Below the pieces are notes generated by a model, which was not told where the DNA came from, did not search any database, and worked only from the letters and a program-made list of their open reading frames with translations. Position numbers and translations under genes: made by a program. A stretch of 64,000 bases of DNA from Contendibacter sp031732755. Lineage in GTDB: Bacteria; Pseudomonadota; Gammaproteobacteria; Competibacterales; Competibacteraceae. Positions 25,614 to 34,053 of the stretch are shown in pieces; position 1 is the first letter of the stretch, and every line of letters begins with the position of its first letter. The DNA lies in contig JAVMKI010000062.1 of assembly GCA_031732755.1 (NCBI GenBank), positions 1 to 64,000 on the forward strand, given 5' to 3'.

Positions 25614-27650
25614 TCATGGCGCCTCGGCCGCCGGTTCCCGATAGCCCACTTCCAGGACGGCCTCGGCCTCGCCCACCGCGACATCGGTGGAGCCGCGCCA
25701 GCGCAATGCCAGCAGGGTAATGTCATCGCTTTGCGGATGACCGCCCACGAAAGATTTAACCGAGCCGATGACGTTGGCGATGATGCTGTGAGCGGGAGCC
25801 TCGCAACATACGGGAACCAGGGCGTCGCTCAGGCGTTTAAACGCAAACATCTCGTGCTTGGCGTTCATCGCCTCGCTCACCCCGTCGGTGTAAATGACCA
25901 GGCCCTCGCTTGGCGCGAGTTGAATGACATCCTCTTCCTGGTAAACGGCGTCGGGGGCAAAACCGAGCACCAGCCCACCCCGCTTTTCGATGAATTCCGG
26001 TTGGCCATTCCGGCGCAATACCAGGGGGCGCTCGTGACCGCCGTCGCTGTAGGTGATCTGGCCGGTGCGCAGGTCCAGAATGCCAGCGAAGACGGTGACG
26101 AACATGCCTTCCGGATTGTTCTGGCACAAGGTGGCGTTGACCCGCTCCATGATGCAAGCGACTGAGGTGGAGTCACGGCGCGCTTCCACGGAAAACAGGG
26201 TCTTGGTGACCGCCATGAACAGCGCGGCCGGTACCCCCTTGTCCGATACGTCGCCGATCAGGATGAACAGGCGATGCTCGTCGAGCAGGAAAAAATCGAA
26301 CAGATCCCCACCGACGGCCTTGGCCGGTTCCAGCATCGCGTGAAGGTCGCACTCGGTATGGTCGGGCAGCGCAAAGGAGTTGGGCAACATGCCCATCTGA
26401 ATGCTGCGCGCGGCGGACAATTCGCCCTCGATGCGCTCCTTCGCCGCCGTGGTTTCCTTGAGTTCGGCGATATAGGTCTCCAGCCGGGTCACCATCAAGT
26501 ACAGCGCCCCACCGAGAAAACCGACCTCGTCGGCGCGACCTCTGGATACCTTGAGCAGCTCTCCGTGCATTTCCTGATCGGCGTTGAAATCGTTCTCGAC
26601 CAGGCGGTTGGTTTGTACGGTCAGGCGGGCCAGCGGCCTGACGATGCGATTGAGAAAAGGCAGCGCCAACGCCATGCCCAATAACAACAACCCGATGGTC
26701 AGCCCGCCGCCGACGGTCAGCAGAGAATGAAGTTCCGCCTGCACGTTGACGGGTAGGCTCATGAACGCTGCCCCGTTGGGCAAACCATCCGCGCCGAAAA
26801 TGGGCGCCGCCACGTATAGCACCGCATGCCCGAACAACACGTTGTGGACCTCGCTGTTCTGCAAATACGAGGCCGGCAAACTCTCCTTGATGACCTTCTC
26901 CACGATGCCGCGCTCGACGGCGGTTAACATGGTTGTTTTGTTGCTACCGTTGGCCGAGGTGACGACCGTCGGTTTGAGCGTTTCGTCGAAGACCCTGATG
27001 GTATCGATCAACGCCGCCGACATCACGGTTTCCATCATCCGCTTGAGGCCGCCAACGCTGTTGACGATCTGGTTGATGCCACCGGGTAGACGGCCGATCA
27101 ACACCATCCCGCTCCGGTCCGGCATGGCCACGCCGCCATAATACAGTTCGCGGTTGTCCAGTTTACGGGCCTGGAGATCGGTGAAAATGCTAAAGCGGCG
27201 ACTTTCCAGCAGCGGCCGGAAGACCGGTTGCAACATCAGGCCGGAATCGACGCCAATGGTGGCGCTGAGATCGTCGAGTGACCAGAAAACCGGGTTGCCA
27301 CGAACGTCGGTGACCCAAATCTCTGGAATGGCATTATTGGCCGCAATGTTGCGCAGGGCTTGATTGATTTCCAGCGTGGACGCTTTGCGCTGGCGCGCGA
27401 TTTGGACCAATTGCGCCACGATGTCCGCCTGAGCCTGTACGTCCTTGCCGATGGCTTCCTGGATGGCCATCGGTATTTGCTGAATGAAGCTGATGGATTG
27501 GGCGAGCAGTTGCGCAACCAAGATTCCGTCCCGCTCGGTCCGTTGCAGGATGGACTGCCAGGAAACATAAGCAAACACTCCGGCGGTGCTTGGAAGGCCA
27601 ATGGCGATGATCAGCGTGACGAAGAAGAACAGTCGGCGGCGCAGCGTCAT
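25614..27650 (-). CDS. Membrane SpoIIE/RsbU-type PP2C phosphatase with HAMP
   Basis: A 678-residue signalling phosphatase. A membrane helix (about 8-28), a periplasmic sensory region to about residue 310, a second helix (about 312-334), HAMP (about 335-395) and a short coil come first. A PP2C/SpoIIE domain (about 425-650) follows, with GGDLFDFF, IGDVSDKGVPAALFMA, YSDGGHERPLVL, YTDGVSEAM and SDDITLLAL, so the metal-binding aspartates are intact. Such phosphatases dephosphorylate STAS antagonists in partner switches. It is the last gene of a five-gene minus-strand run, ten bases after a solute-binding protein. Possible targets are the three STAS proteins at 37-46 kb. Confidence 0.93.
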   Translation of the reverse strand: MTLRRRLFFFVTLIIAIGLPSTAGVFAYVSWQSILQRTERDGILVAQLLAQSISFIQQIPMAIQEAIGKDVQAQADIVAQLVQIARQRKASTLEINQALRNIAANNAIPEIWVTDVRGNPVFWSLDDLSATIGVDSGLMLQPVFRPLLESRRFSIFTDLQARKLDNRELYYGGVAMPDRSGMVLIGRLPGGINQIVNSVGGLKRMMETVMSAALIDTIRVFDETLKPTVVTSANGSNKTTMLTAVERGIVEKVIKESLPASYLQNSEVHNVLFGHAVLYVAAPIFGADGLPNGAAFMSLPVNVQAELHSLLTVGGGLTIGLLLLGMALALPFLNRIVRPLARLTVQTNRLVENDFNADQEMHGELLKVSRGRADEVGFLGGALYLMVTRLETYIAELKETTAAKERIEGELSAARSIQMGMLPNSFALPDHTECDLHAMLEPAKAVGGDLFDFFLLDEHRLFILIGDVSDKGVPAALFMAVTKTLFSVEARRDSTSVACIMERVNATLCQNNPEGMFVTVFAGILDLRTGQITYSDGGHERPLVLRRNGQPEFIEKRGGLVLGFAPDAVYQEEDVIQLAPSEGLVIYTDGVSEAMNAKHEMFAFKRLSDALVPVCCEAPAHSIIANVIGSVKSFVGGHPQSDDITLLALRWRGSTDVAVGEAEAVLEVGYREPAAEAP

Positions 27651-27660
27651 GGTCGTGGGC

Positions 27661-28560
27661 CTACTTCAGCCAGATCACGGAGGCAGCCAATCGTTGGGCC
27701 ACCTTGTGATCGAGCGGGAAATAAATCACCCCGCGGGGTCCGAACCAGCGCTCGTAAATCTCGATATAGGAACCTTGATACTGATCGACGCCCTCAAGGA
27801 GATCGGCAAGCACCCGATTGACGAAGGCCCGCCATTCCGAGTCGTCCTTGGGCAGGACGCAAGCCATCGATTCATAGGAAAATTCTTCGGTGCGCGGCAG
27901 CAGGAGGACTTTGCTCTTGAGCGGGCTTTTCTCCACCTTGGCGCGCAGCACGACCCCGATGTTGGCCAAGCCGTCGAGCTCACCACGCTCGAACTGGGCG
28001 AAGCCGGTATCCATGTCGGGAACCTCAATGCTCACCGCTTCGGGTACGTACTCGGCGAGGATGGCGGCGGTCGTCGTGCCGGCGGCGACGCCAATGCGCT
28101 TACCGCGCAAATCCCCGAGGCGTTCGGCGGTAGTGCGCAGGGTCATGATGCGGGTGCCATTGCCGAAGAACGGGATCGAGAAATCCACCAACTCCTGTCG
28201 CTTCCAGGTGGGAGTGGTAATGCCGCATTCGATGTCGATCACCTGGCTGGCCACCAGCTCTATCCGGTTGCTGGCCGTGGTCTCGCGAAGCTTCATTTCA
28301 ATCGGTCGGCCGAAGCGCTGTTGAAGTCGCTTATGAATCTCGTTGAGCAGATCAACCGAAAAACCAACCAACTGGCCCTTTTTGTCGCGATAGGCAAAGG
28401 GCAAGGCGTCCGCGCGGGCGCCAGCGTTGAAAACGCCCGTGTTGCCGATGCGGTCGAGGACGTGCTCCGCCCATGCCGTTGCCGGCGCGGCGCAAGCCAG
28501 CAGCGCCGCCGCGATCACGGTTGGCGGCCAGCGACGGAAAATCGCGGCAATCTGTTTCAA
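27661..28560 (-). CDS. Amino-acid ABC transporter-type periplasmic substrate-binding protein
   Basis: A 299-residue protein of the GltI/family-3 solute-binding group. A signal peptide with cleavage after AWA (near residue 31) leads into a two-lobe binding protein. LPFAYRDKKGQLVGFSVDL near 52-70, ECGITTPTWKR and GKRIGVAAGTT are family-typical. Polar amino acids are the likely ligands. Ten bases separate it from the phosphatase gene downstream and from the permease upstream. No ATPase gene lies in the cluster, so it may serve as a sensor for the phosphatase or use an ATPase encoded elsewhere. Confidence 0.92.
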   Translation of the reverse strand: MKQIAAIFRRWPPTVIAAALLACAAPATAWAEHVLDRIGNTGVFNAGARADALPFAYRDKKGQLVGFSVDLLNEIHKRLQQRFGRPIEMKLRETTASNRIELVASQVIDIECGITTPTWKRQELVDFSIPFFGNGTRIMTLRTTAERLGDLRGKRIGVAAGTTTAAILAEYVPEAVSIEVPDMDTGFAQFERGELDGLANIGVVLRAKVEKSPLKSKVLLLPRTEEFSYESMACVLPKDDSEWRAFVNRVLADLLEGVDQYQGSYIEIYERWFGPRGVIYFPLDHKVAQRLAASVIWLK

Positions 28561-28570
28561 GGTACCCCTC

Positions 28571-29230
28571 CTAATTCGTCGGTCGACCGGTTGGCGCCGC
28601 GCTGACGCGCGCCAGCAGATGCTGTTTCACGCGGCCCATCGCCCAGTTCAGTGGGAAACAAAACCCGAAAAAATAACTGATGGCATAAGCGTAAACCCAA
28701 ATCATCATCTCTTCGCCACCCACCGCGGCGATCACGACGTTGCAGCGCGACACGATTTCACTCACACCGATGACCGAGGCGGTGCTCGACGCCATCACGA
28801 TGATCAGCAGGTACATGGTCCAACTCGGAATGAAAAGCAGTGCGGCGAGCGGATTGTCATTGCGCCAGTGCCGCAAGGCGACGAAGAGATTGTCGGAGAC
28901 AAATCCGACCACGGCCACCGAGAGCGCCAGCGCCGCCTTGAGCCAGGCGGGAAAGTGATAAGTTTGGCCAGAGACCTCAAATTCCGCCGGGGTGAGAAAG
29001 GCTAGATAGAACAGAAAGACGAACGTTGGAATGTTGCGCGTTAGTTCAGTGACAGCCAAGCTCGCGCGGGTGAGGGATTTCCGCCGGGACAGACGCAGTC
29101 GCGCCAGCACCGCGCCGAATGCGGTGCCAATGGCCATGGCGACCAACGAGATCAGGATGTTCCACAGAAAGCCATCCGCCAGGAACGGCGTCCATACTAT
29201 CAGGATATGCACGATTTCAATCGGCGCCAT
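28571..29230 (-). CDS. Amino-acid ABC transporter-type permease
   Basis: A 219-residue membrane protein of the HisM/GltK permease family with about five helices. The pattern TRASLAVTELTRNIPTFVFLF matches the conserved start of the domain. The expected EAA-type cytoplasmic loop appears in degenerate form (SSTASVIGVSEIVSR). An upstream in-frame ATG at 29248 exists; 29230 gives only a 14-base overlap with the preceding gene. It pairs with the fused binding protein/permease encoded immediately upstream. Confidence 0.87.
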   Translation of the reverse strand: MAPIEIVHILIVWTPFLADGFLWNILISLVAMAIGTAFGAVLARLRLSRRKSLTRASLAVTELTRNIPTFVFLFYLAFLTPAEFEVSGQTYHFPAWLKAALALSVAVVGFVSDNLFVALRHWRNDNPLAALLFIPSWTMYLLIIVMASSTASVIGVSEIVSRCNVVIAAVGGEEMMIWVYAYAISYFFGFCFPLNWAMGRVKQHLLARVSAAPTGRPTN

Positions 29231-30830
29231 GCTGGAGCCTGCGTTCAAGGTAATTGAATAGTTGGACGACGACCATCACCAGCAGGAAATAGGTGATCAT
29301 CAGCACGTTCATCATGACCACGGCATTGCCCTGTTCCGCCACGATGGCGGTGGATGCCGAGATCAGCTCCGGCACGGCGATGGCGCTGGCCATGCCGGTC
29401 GCCTTGACGACATTGACCAGCGCGGCGATCACGGAAGCGTAGGCGAGGCGCAGCACCGAGGGCAGATTGCGCCAGCCCAGCGCGAAACCGGGTTCCTGGT
29501 CCTTGAGCACGGCGCACGCTTCGAGCAAGGCGGACACGATCGCGCAACCGGTATACAGCGATAGGCAGAAAATGGCGATCATTGAGCCATCGAAGGTCCA
29601 GCCGTAGTGGGTGACCACGAGATGGCCAACGCCGAAAAAAACCAGATAGATCAACAGCAACGGGGGCGTCATCCGGCCTAGGGCGATGGACAGTCGCACC
29701 AGGCCGCGCAGCCAGGGAATGTTTTCCGCCACCAGCGCCCCAAGGCAACCCAGCGCCAGGCTGCCGACGATGCAGGCAGCCATTAACTGCAATGTCATCC
29801 ACAGGCCAGACAGAAAGAGAGTGCGGTCGTAGGCATCGTAGAGAATCGTCAGATTGATTCCCGTCCGTTCGTTGATCAACAAGCCGATGTGTTGTAGGCC
29901 GCCGACCTCCGTGGAGGTCAGCAAGAGCTTGTTTCTGCACTCGGTCGGCCATTCGCCATCGGCTTGACGGGTGCAAACCCGTCCGCCGCCCGGCTGAGTC
30001 CGGCTCCACAACTCGCGCGTATCGGCCAGGAACCGGCTCGGCTTGATACCCCAGTGTCGCTCGGCTTCGAGCAACCAGCCGCGGCGGTGCCAATCGGCGA
30101 TGATGTCCGAAATGGCGCGCTCCAGCGGGGAATCGCGCTCCGAGGCAGCGATGGCCATCGCCCACGGCGAGACCATCATGGAAGGTAGCGGCGTCTCGTA
30201 ACTAGCCCATTCTGGATCGTTGAGGATGCCCACGATGCCGGTGTCGTCGTACAGCCAGGCGACGCACCGCCCATCCCGCAAAGCCAGTTTGGTATCGCGG
30301 GTGCCGTTGAAGACCTGCAGATCGAGTAGAAATCGCTGCGCCATGGAACGGTTGAAGTAGGCGCCTTGGGTGGCACACACTTTTTTGCCGCGCAGATCGG
30401 CCCAGGTGGACAGATGGGCGTTGGGAGGTGCCACGACCGCCGCGCCGCTGGCATAGTAGTTGGGCTCGATGAGCGTGGCGATCTGGCGGCGCTGCGGGGT
30501 GTCGCCGAGGGTGGCGATCACCACGTCGATGGCTCCCTCCTGCAACTTTTGCAGGCGGTTGGTGGAGCTGACGGCGACCAGTTGCAATTGAACGCCCAGG
30601 CGGCGGGCCAGTTCGGCGGCCAGATCCGGCTCGAGGCCGATTAGGCGACCGTTGGCGTCCAACATGCCAAATGGCGGATAGTCGGATTTGACGCCAACGA
30701 TCAGAGTTCCACGTTTCTGAATCAAGTCGAGCCGGTTGGCCAGCGCCTCCCGACCACTCAGGATGGCGATCAGCGCCAACGCAAAGGCGGCGCGGAGTGG
30801 CAAACGGTAGCGACCGACGGCCTGGCTCAT
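29217..30830 (-). CDS. Fused substrate-binding protein and ABC permease
   Basis: A 537-residue fusion. A signal-anchor-like segment (about 10-30) precedes a family-3 solute-binding domain (about 35-265, with GTLIVGVKSDYPPFG near 40-54). A linker and a HisM-type permease domain (about 330-530) follow. Fusions of this kind are known in amino-acid uptake systems. The frame continues to 30950, but the ATG at 30830 is five bases after the methyltransferase stop and begins just before the signal segment, so it is preferred. The EAA loop is only loosely conserved (AIAVPELIS). No partner ATPase is present nearby. Confidence 0.85.
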   Translation of the reverse strand: MSQAVGRYRLPLRAAFALALIAILSGREALANRLDLIQKRGTLIVGVKSDYPPFGMLDANGRLIGLEPDLAAELARRLGVQLQLVAVSSTNRLQKLQEGAIDVVIATLGDTPQRRQIATLIEPNYYASGAAVVAPPNAHLSTWADLRGKKVCATQGAYFNRSMAQRFLLDLQVFNGTRDTKLALRDGRCVAWLYDDTGIVGILNDPEWASYETPLPSMMVSPWAMAIAASERDSPLERAISDIIADWHRRGWLLEAERHWGIKPSRFLADTRELWSRTQPGGGRVCTRQADGEWPTECRNKLLLTSTEVGGLQHIGLLINERTGINLTILYDAYDRTLFLSGLWMTLQLMAACIVGSLALGCLGALVAENIPWLRGLVRLSIALGRMTPPLLLIYLVFFGVGHLVVTHYGWTFDGSMIAIFCLSLYTGCAIVSALLEACAVLKDQEPGFALGWRNLPSVLRLAYASVIAALVNVVKATGMASAIAVPELISASTAIVAEQGNAVVMMNVLMITYFLLVMVVVQLFNYLERRLQHGAD

Positions 30831-30835
30831 CCTGG

Positions 30836-31660
30836 TCAGCCGGAACTGGAGAACCGCGCTGGGTTCGGTTCGGGTGCTACCTCCGCCACGGCGAGAAAAC
30901 CATAGGCGTAACGGAGCGGTACGATGGTTACCAACAGCTGGTCGAGCCAACGCAACAGCACTGATTTGACCACGCCACTCTCCGGTAGGACGCTCTCGGC
31001 CCGCATCTGGATCAGGCGAAATCCCTGTTGTTCGAGTTCTCGCCCGAATTCTTCGAGAGTGTATAGATGATAATACATCTCCACCGAAACCTTGTCAGCG
31101 GTTCGCTCATAAAAAATATCGCCTGGCTCAAGTTGTCCTTCGCGCACCAGATGTCGCGCCATGACCTGGTGCCTGAGAAAGCGTCGCGCGGCGTTGGGCA
31201 CCGTTACGATGATTCGGCCCCCAGGCCGCAACAGGCGCCGGATGGTCGCCAGCGTTTCCTGGCGAAGCGCGCGGGAAAAGATGTGCCCCAGTACCCCAAA
31301 CATCAGAATCGCCAGATCAAAACCCTCGCCTGGCCGTGGCGTGTTGGCCAGCGCTGACAGATCACCGCACACCAACCGCAGTCGGCCTGATTCGACATGC
31401 CGGGCGCATCGTACCGATAGTTCGTCAATCGCTTTCTGGCTGATGTCGCAAGCGGTGATCGTGGCCTCCGTTTGGTCGAGCAAGGGTGCGGCATAACGGC
31501 CATTGCCGCAGCCGAAATCCAGAATTTTTTTTCTATCCTTATATATTTCTCGAGTCACGATAGCCAAACTTGACAAATTGGGATGCGGATAGCGCTGGTT
31601 ATATAGGTGACTGGCGAAGTACTGGTTGTAGTTCTCCGCGACATCACAAACTGGATTCAT
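30836..31660 (-). CDS. Class I SAM-dependent methyltransferase
   Basis: A 274-residue Rossmann methyltransferase. Motif I (LDFGCGNGRYAAPL) lies near residues 47-60, the acidic loop in ACDIS near 70 and motif IV in GFDLAILMF near 117. The LLRPGGRIIVTVP stretch is post-motif. A hydrophobic stretch near 230-255 could touch membrane. The substrate is unknown. It is the first gene of the minus-strand run leading to the transporter-like genes and the SpoIIE phosphatase. Confidence 0.9.
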   Translation of the reverse strand: MNPVCDVAENYNQYFASHLYNQRYPHPNLSSLAIVTREIYKDRKKILDFGCGNGRYAAPLLDQTEATITACDISQKAIDELSVRCARHVESGRLRLVCGDLSALANTPRPGEGFDLAILMFGVLGHIFSRALRQETLATIRRLLRPGGRIIVTVPNAARRFLRHQVMARHLVREGQLEPGDIFYERTADKVSVEMYYHLYTLEEFGRELEQQGFRLIQMRAESVLPESGVVKSVLLRWLDQLLVTIVPLRYAYGFLAVAEVAPEPNPARFSSSG

Positions 31661-32141
31661 TGGAAGCGATCTCTGCTGGGTCGGTGATTGAGAAGATTTG
31701 GAAGGTTTCGCGCGATCCGGGGATCAGTGGAGCGCCCTTTTTTGATCCATAAACCAGATGGATATTGTGACTTCCAATCCACGCGTGTTTTCCGAAACTT
31801 TATTCGGATTGCCCAGCCTGTTCGGGGCGATGATGATTAGTTGGTTGATTTTTAATAATAATTTTGGCGTTTGGTTTCGGAATCCCGTTGATTCCTGATG
31901 ATTAAAAAAATAGTTTATCAAATTAGTAGGACTTGTGCTAGACTAGCCGTAACTGTCATAAAGCTTGGTTTTACTCCATTGAGAAATGGAATGATTGTAT
32001 AACAATAATTACAATTTTGACGTGATTTTTGATGGCTTTCAGATGGACTAATTTTCGTGTGGCTAACCCATCGCTATGTGGTAGTCATCTCGACCAAGTC
32101 GAAAATTGCATTTCGGTCTATCCGAAGGGGGGTAAGCAAGC
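31661..32141. other. AT-rich intergenic region with divergent promoters
   Basis: About 480 bases between divergent genes, clearly richer in A and T than its surroundings, most strongly at 31750-32020. It holds a hairpin tccatt-gaga-aatgga at 31975-31990, followed by a TATAAC hexamer at 31998-32003 that could be a -10 element for the outer-membrane protein gene. No -35 at proper spacing was convincing. Short frames here lack ribosome sites and are not called. The composition shift may mark acquired DNA or just regulatory sequence. Confidence 0.5.
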
Positions 32142-32837
32142 ATGTTGAAGAAAAAATTCATTGCCAGATTCACTGGTGGATTCGGCGCTCTATTGTTGAT
32201 AGGCGCAACGAGCCCAGCGGGAGCACAAGAACTGTTCGGGCCTGATTATCGACCCTATGTTTCGGCCAGCGCCGGTTGGCAGACCCGCGATCGGGCAGCC
32301 GAAAGCGATGTGATCTGGACAGACTGGGACAACGGTTATGATTACAACCTGGCGCTTGGGTTAAAGCTGTTTAAACAGTTTCGCATCGAGGCCGAGTGGT
32401 CCAGGCTGAGCAACGATGCCAAAGCAGTGAGTGGTGGCCCTGATCTTGATGGGCCGGCCACGGGTGGCACGGCTGATCTGAACGCTTACACCTTGAATGC
32501 CTATTACGATTATTCCATCCCCAATACTCCCATCGAAATCTTTGGCGGATTGGGTTATGGAACCTATAAATCGGAGTTGAGCGGTCTGACCAACGCCAAG
32601 ATCAGCCCCTTCGGTTTCATCTTCACCGGCACCAGTACCTACGCGCCGGTCTGGCAAGCCCGACTGGGCGCGACTTACAACTTCAACGAAAACTTCCAGA
32701 TCTTTGCCGCCTACCGTTACTTCGATGGCGACAAGCTCAAATTCACCTTTAACTTACCTAACGGCATCGAATTTCACGCCGGTCCGAAGGAATCAGTCAT
32801 CCAGAGCGGAGAAATCGGCCTGCGCTACCTGTTCTGA
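32142..32837 (+). CDS. Opacity/OmpA-like outer-membrane beta-barrel protein
   Basis: A 231-residue secreted protein with a signal peptide ending AGA/QE near residue 29. Its amphipathic beta-strands alternate aromatic residues, and the chain ends LRYLF, the phenylalanine signal for outer-membrane assembly. Segments such as YVSASAGWQ, EIFGGLGYGTYKSEL and WQARLGATYNFNENFQIFAAYRYF are typical of 8-stranded barrels. A GGGGGG-like purine run 9-15 bases upstream of the ATG serves as ribosome site. It lies just before the aldo-keto reductase run and may share its promoter. Confidence 0.85.
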   Translation: MLKKKFIARFTGGFGALLLIGATSPAGAQELFGPDYRPYVSASAGWQTRDRAAESDVIWTDWDNGYDYNLALGLKLFKQFRIEAEWSRLSNDAKAVSGGPDLDGPATGGTADLNAYTLNAYYDYSIPNTPIEIFGGLGYGTYKSELSGLTNAKISPFGFIFTGTSTYAPVWQARLGATYNFNENFQIFAAYRYFDGDKLKFTFNLPNGIEFHAGPKESVIQSGEIGLRYLF

Positions 32838-32881
32838 AATTTGAGTTCTAGCCAAACCCTTTTTGAGAGGTCAAGACTCGC

Positions 32882-34030
32882 ATGATGAACTATCGTTTGC
32901 TGGGCCGGAGTGGTTTGCGCGTTTCGGAACTTTGTCTGGGTTGCGCGACCTTCGGCGTTAACTGGGGGCCCATCGGTTCCGACAAGGAGGAGAGCCGGCG
33001 GATTCTCGATGCTTTCGTCGAGGCGGGCGGCAACTTCGTCGATACCTCCAACCGCTACCAGGAAAGCCAGTCGGAAGCCTGGCTAGGCGAGTTCATGGAG
33101 GGGCGCCGCGACTGGTTCGTGGCCGCGACCAAGTACTCGCTGTTTGATCAGACCGGGACCGACAACCACGATCCCAATGCCCATGGCAATCACCGCAAGA
33201 ACCTGATCCGCTCGGTCGAGGGTAGTCTCAAGCGCCTGCGCACCGACTATATCGACCTGCTGTGGATCCACATCTACGACTTTTCCACCCCAATCGACGA
33301 AATCCTGCGTGCTCTGGATGATCTGATCCGGCAAGGCAAAGTGCTCTATGTGGGTGCTTCGAATTTCCCGGCCTGGTGGATCGCCCGCGCCAACACCTTG
33401 GCCGACGTGCACGGCTGGAATCCCTTTATCGCCACCCAGCTTGAATACAGCATCGTCGAACGGTCCTGCGAGCCCGAATTTCTGCCCATGGCCTTGGAGT
33501 TGGACCTTGGGCTGGTGTGTTGGTCGGCGCTGGCCGGCGGCATGGCCACCGGCAAATACAACCGTGGCGCGCTGCCCACGGGCCAGCCACATCGGCTGAC
33601 CGATGAAATCGACCCGGTACGGAGCCACTACTGGCACGCCATGACCCAGCGCAATCTGCGGATCATGGACGAAGTCACCCGGATCGCCGACGAGATTGGC
33701 CGGCCTGTCGCCCAGGTAACCCTGCGCTGGCTGATGCAGCAGAAGCCGGTGACCATCCCCTTGTTCTCGGCGCGCACGCTCGAACAGTGCCGGGAAGATT
33801 TGGGCTGCGTGGAATTCGCCCTGACCGACGAGCAGATGCGGCGGATCGATCAAGCTTCGCTTGCCGCCCTGACCTCCATCATGCCGGATGTTGGCCCCTA
33901 TCCCTATCCCATGCTGGAGTACGGCAGTCCAGCGTTGCCCGAATTCTATTCGCGCCTGCTGCTGTTCGGCCCGATGGAGGACCGGATCGTCAATCACCGC
34001 CGACACTACGGTTATCGCTATCACCGCTGA
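32882..34030 (+). CDS. Aldo/keto reductase
   Basis: A 382-residue NADPH-dependent reductase of the AKR superfamily (TIM barrel). The catalytic tetrad is visible as Asp54, Tyr59, Lys84 and His130, in VDTSNRY, ATKYS and LWIHIYD. The NADP-binding C-terminal part reads TIPLFSARTLEQ. It likely reduces an aldehyde or sugar carbonyl. Two adjacent ATGs (32882 and 32885) are possible. The GMC oxidoreductase gene follows 23 bases later. It opens the long plus-strand run that mixes metabolic enzymes with partner-switch regulators. Confidence 0.92.
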   Translation: MMNYRLLGRSGLRVSELCLGCATFGVNWGPIGSDKEESRRILDAFVEAGGNFVDTSNRYQESQSEAWLGEFMEGRRDWFVAATKYSLFDQTGTDNHDPNAHGNHRKNLIRSVEGSLKRLRTDYIDLLWIHIYDFSTPIDEILRALDDLIRQGKVLYVGASNFPAWWIARANTLADVHGWNPFIATQLEYSIVERSCEPEFLPMALELDLGLVCWSALAGGMATGKYNRGALPTGQPHRLTDEIDPVRSHYWHAMTQRNLRIMDEVTRIADEIGRPVAQVTLRWLMQQKPVTIPLFSARTLEQCREDLGCVEFALTDEQMRRIDQASLAALTSIMPDVGPYPYPMLEYGSPALPEFYSRLLLFGPMEDRIVNHRRHYGYRYHR

Positions 34031-34053
34031 CCGACCGGAGAGGTAAAGCGACC

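Noticed and set aside
31724..31921. 65-codon minus frame in the AT-rich gap
   Set aside because: AT-rich chance frame with no ribosome site; composition follows the gap, not coding sequence.
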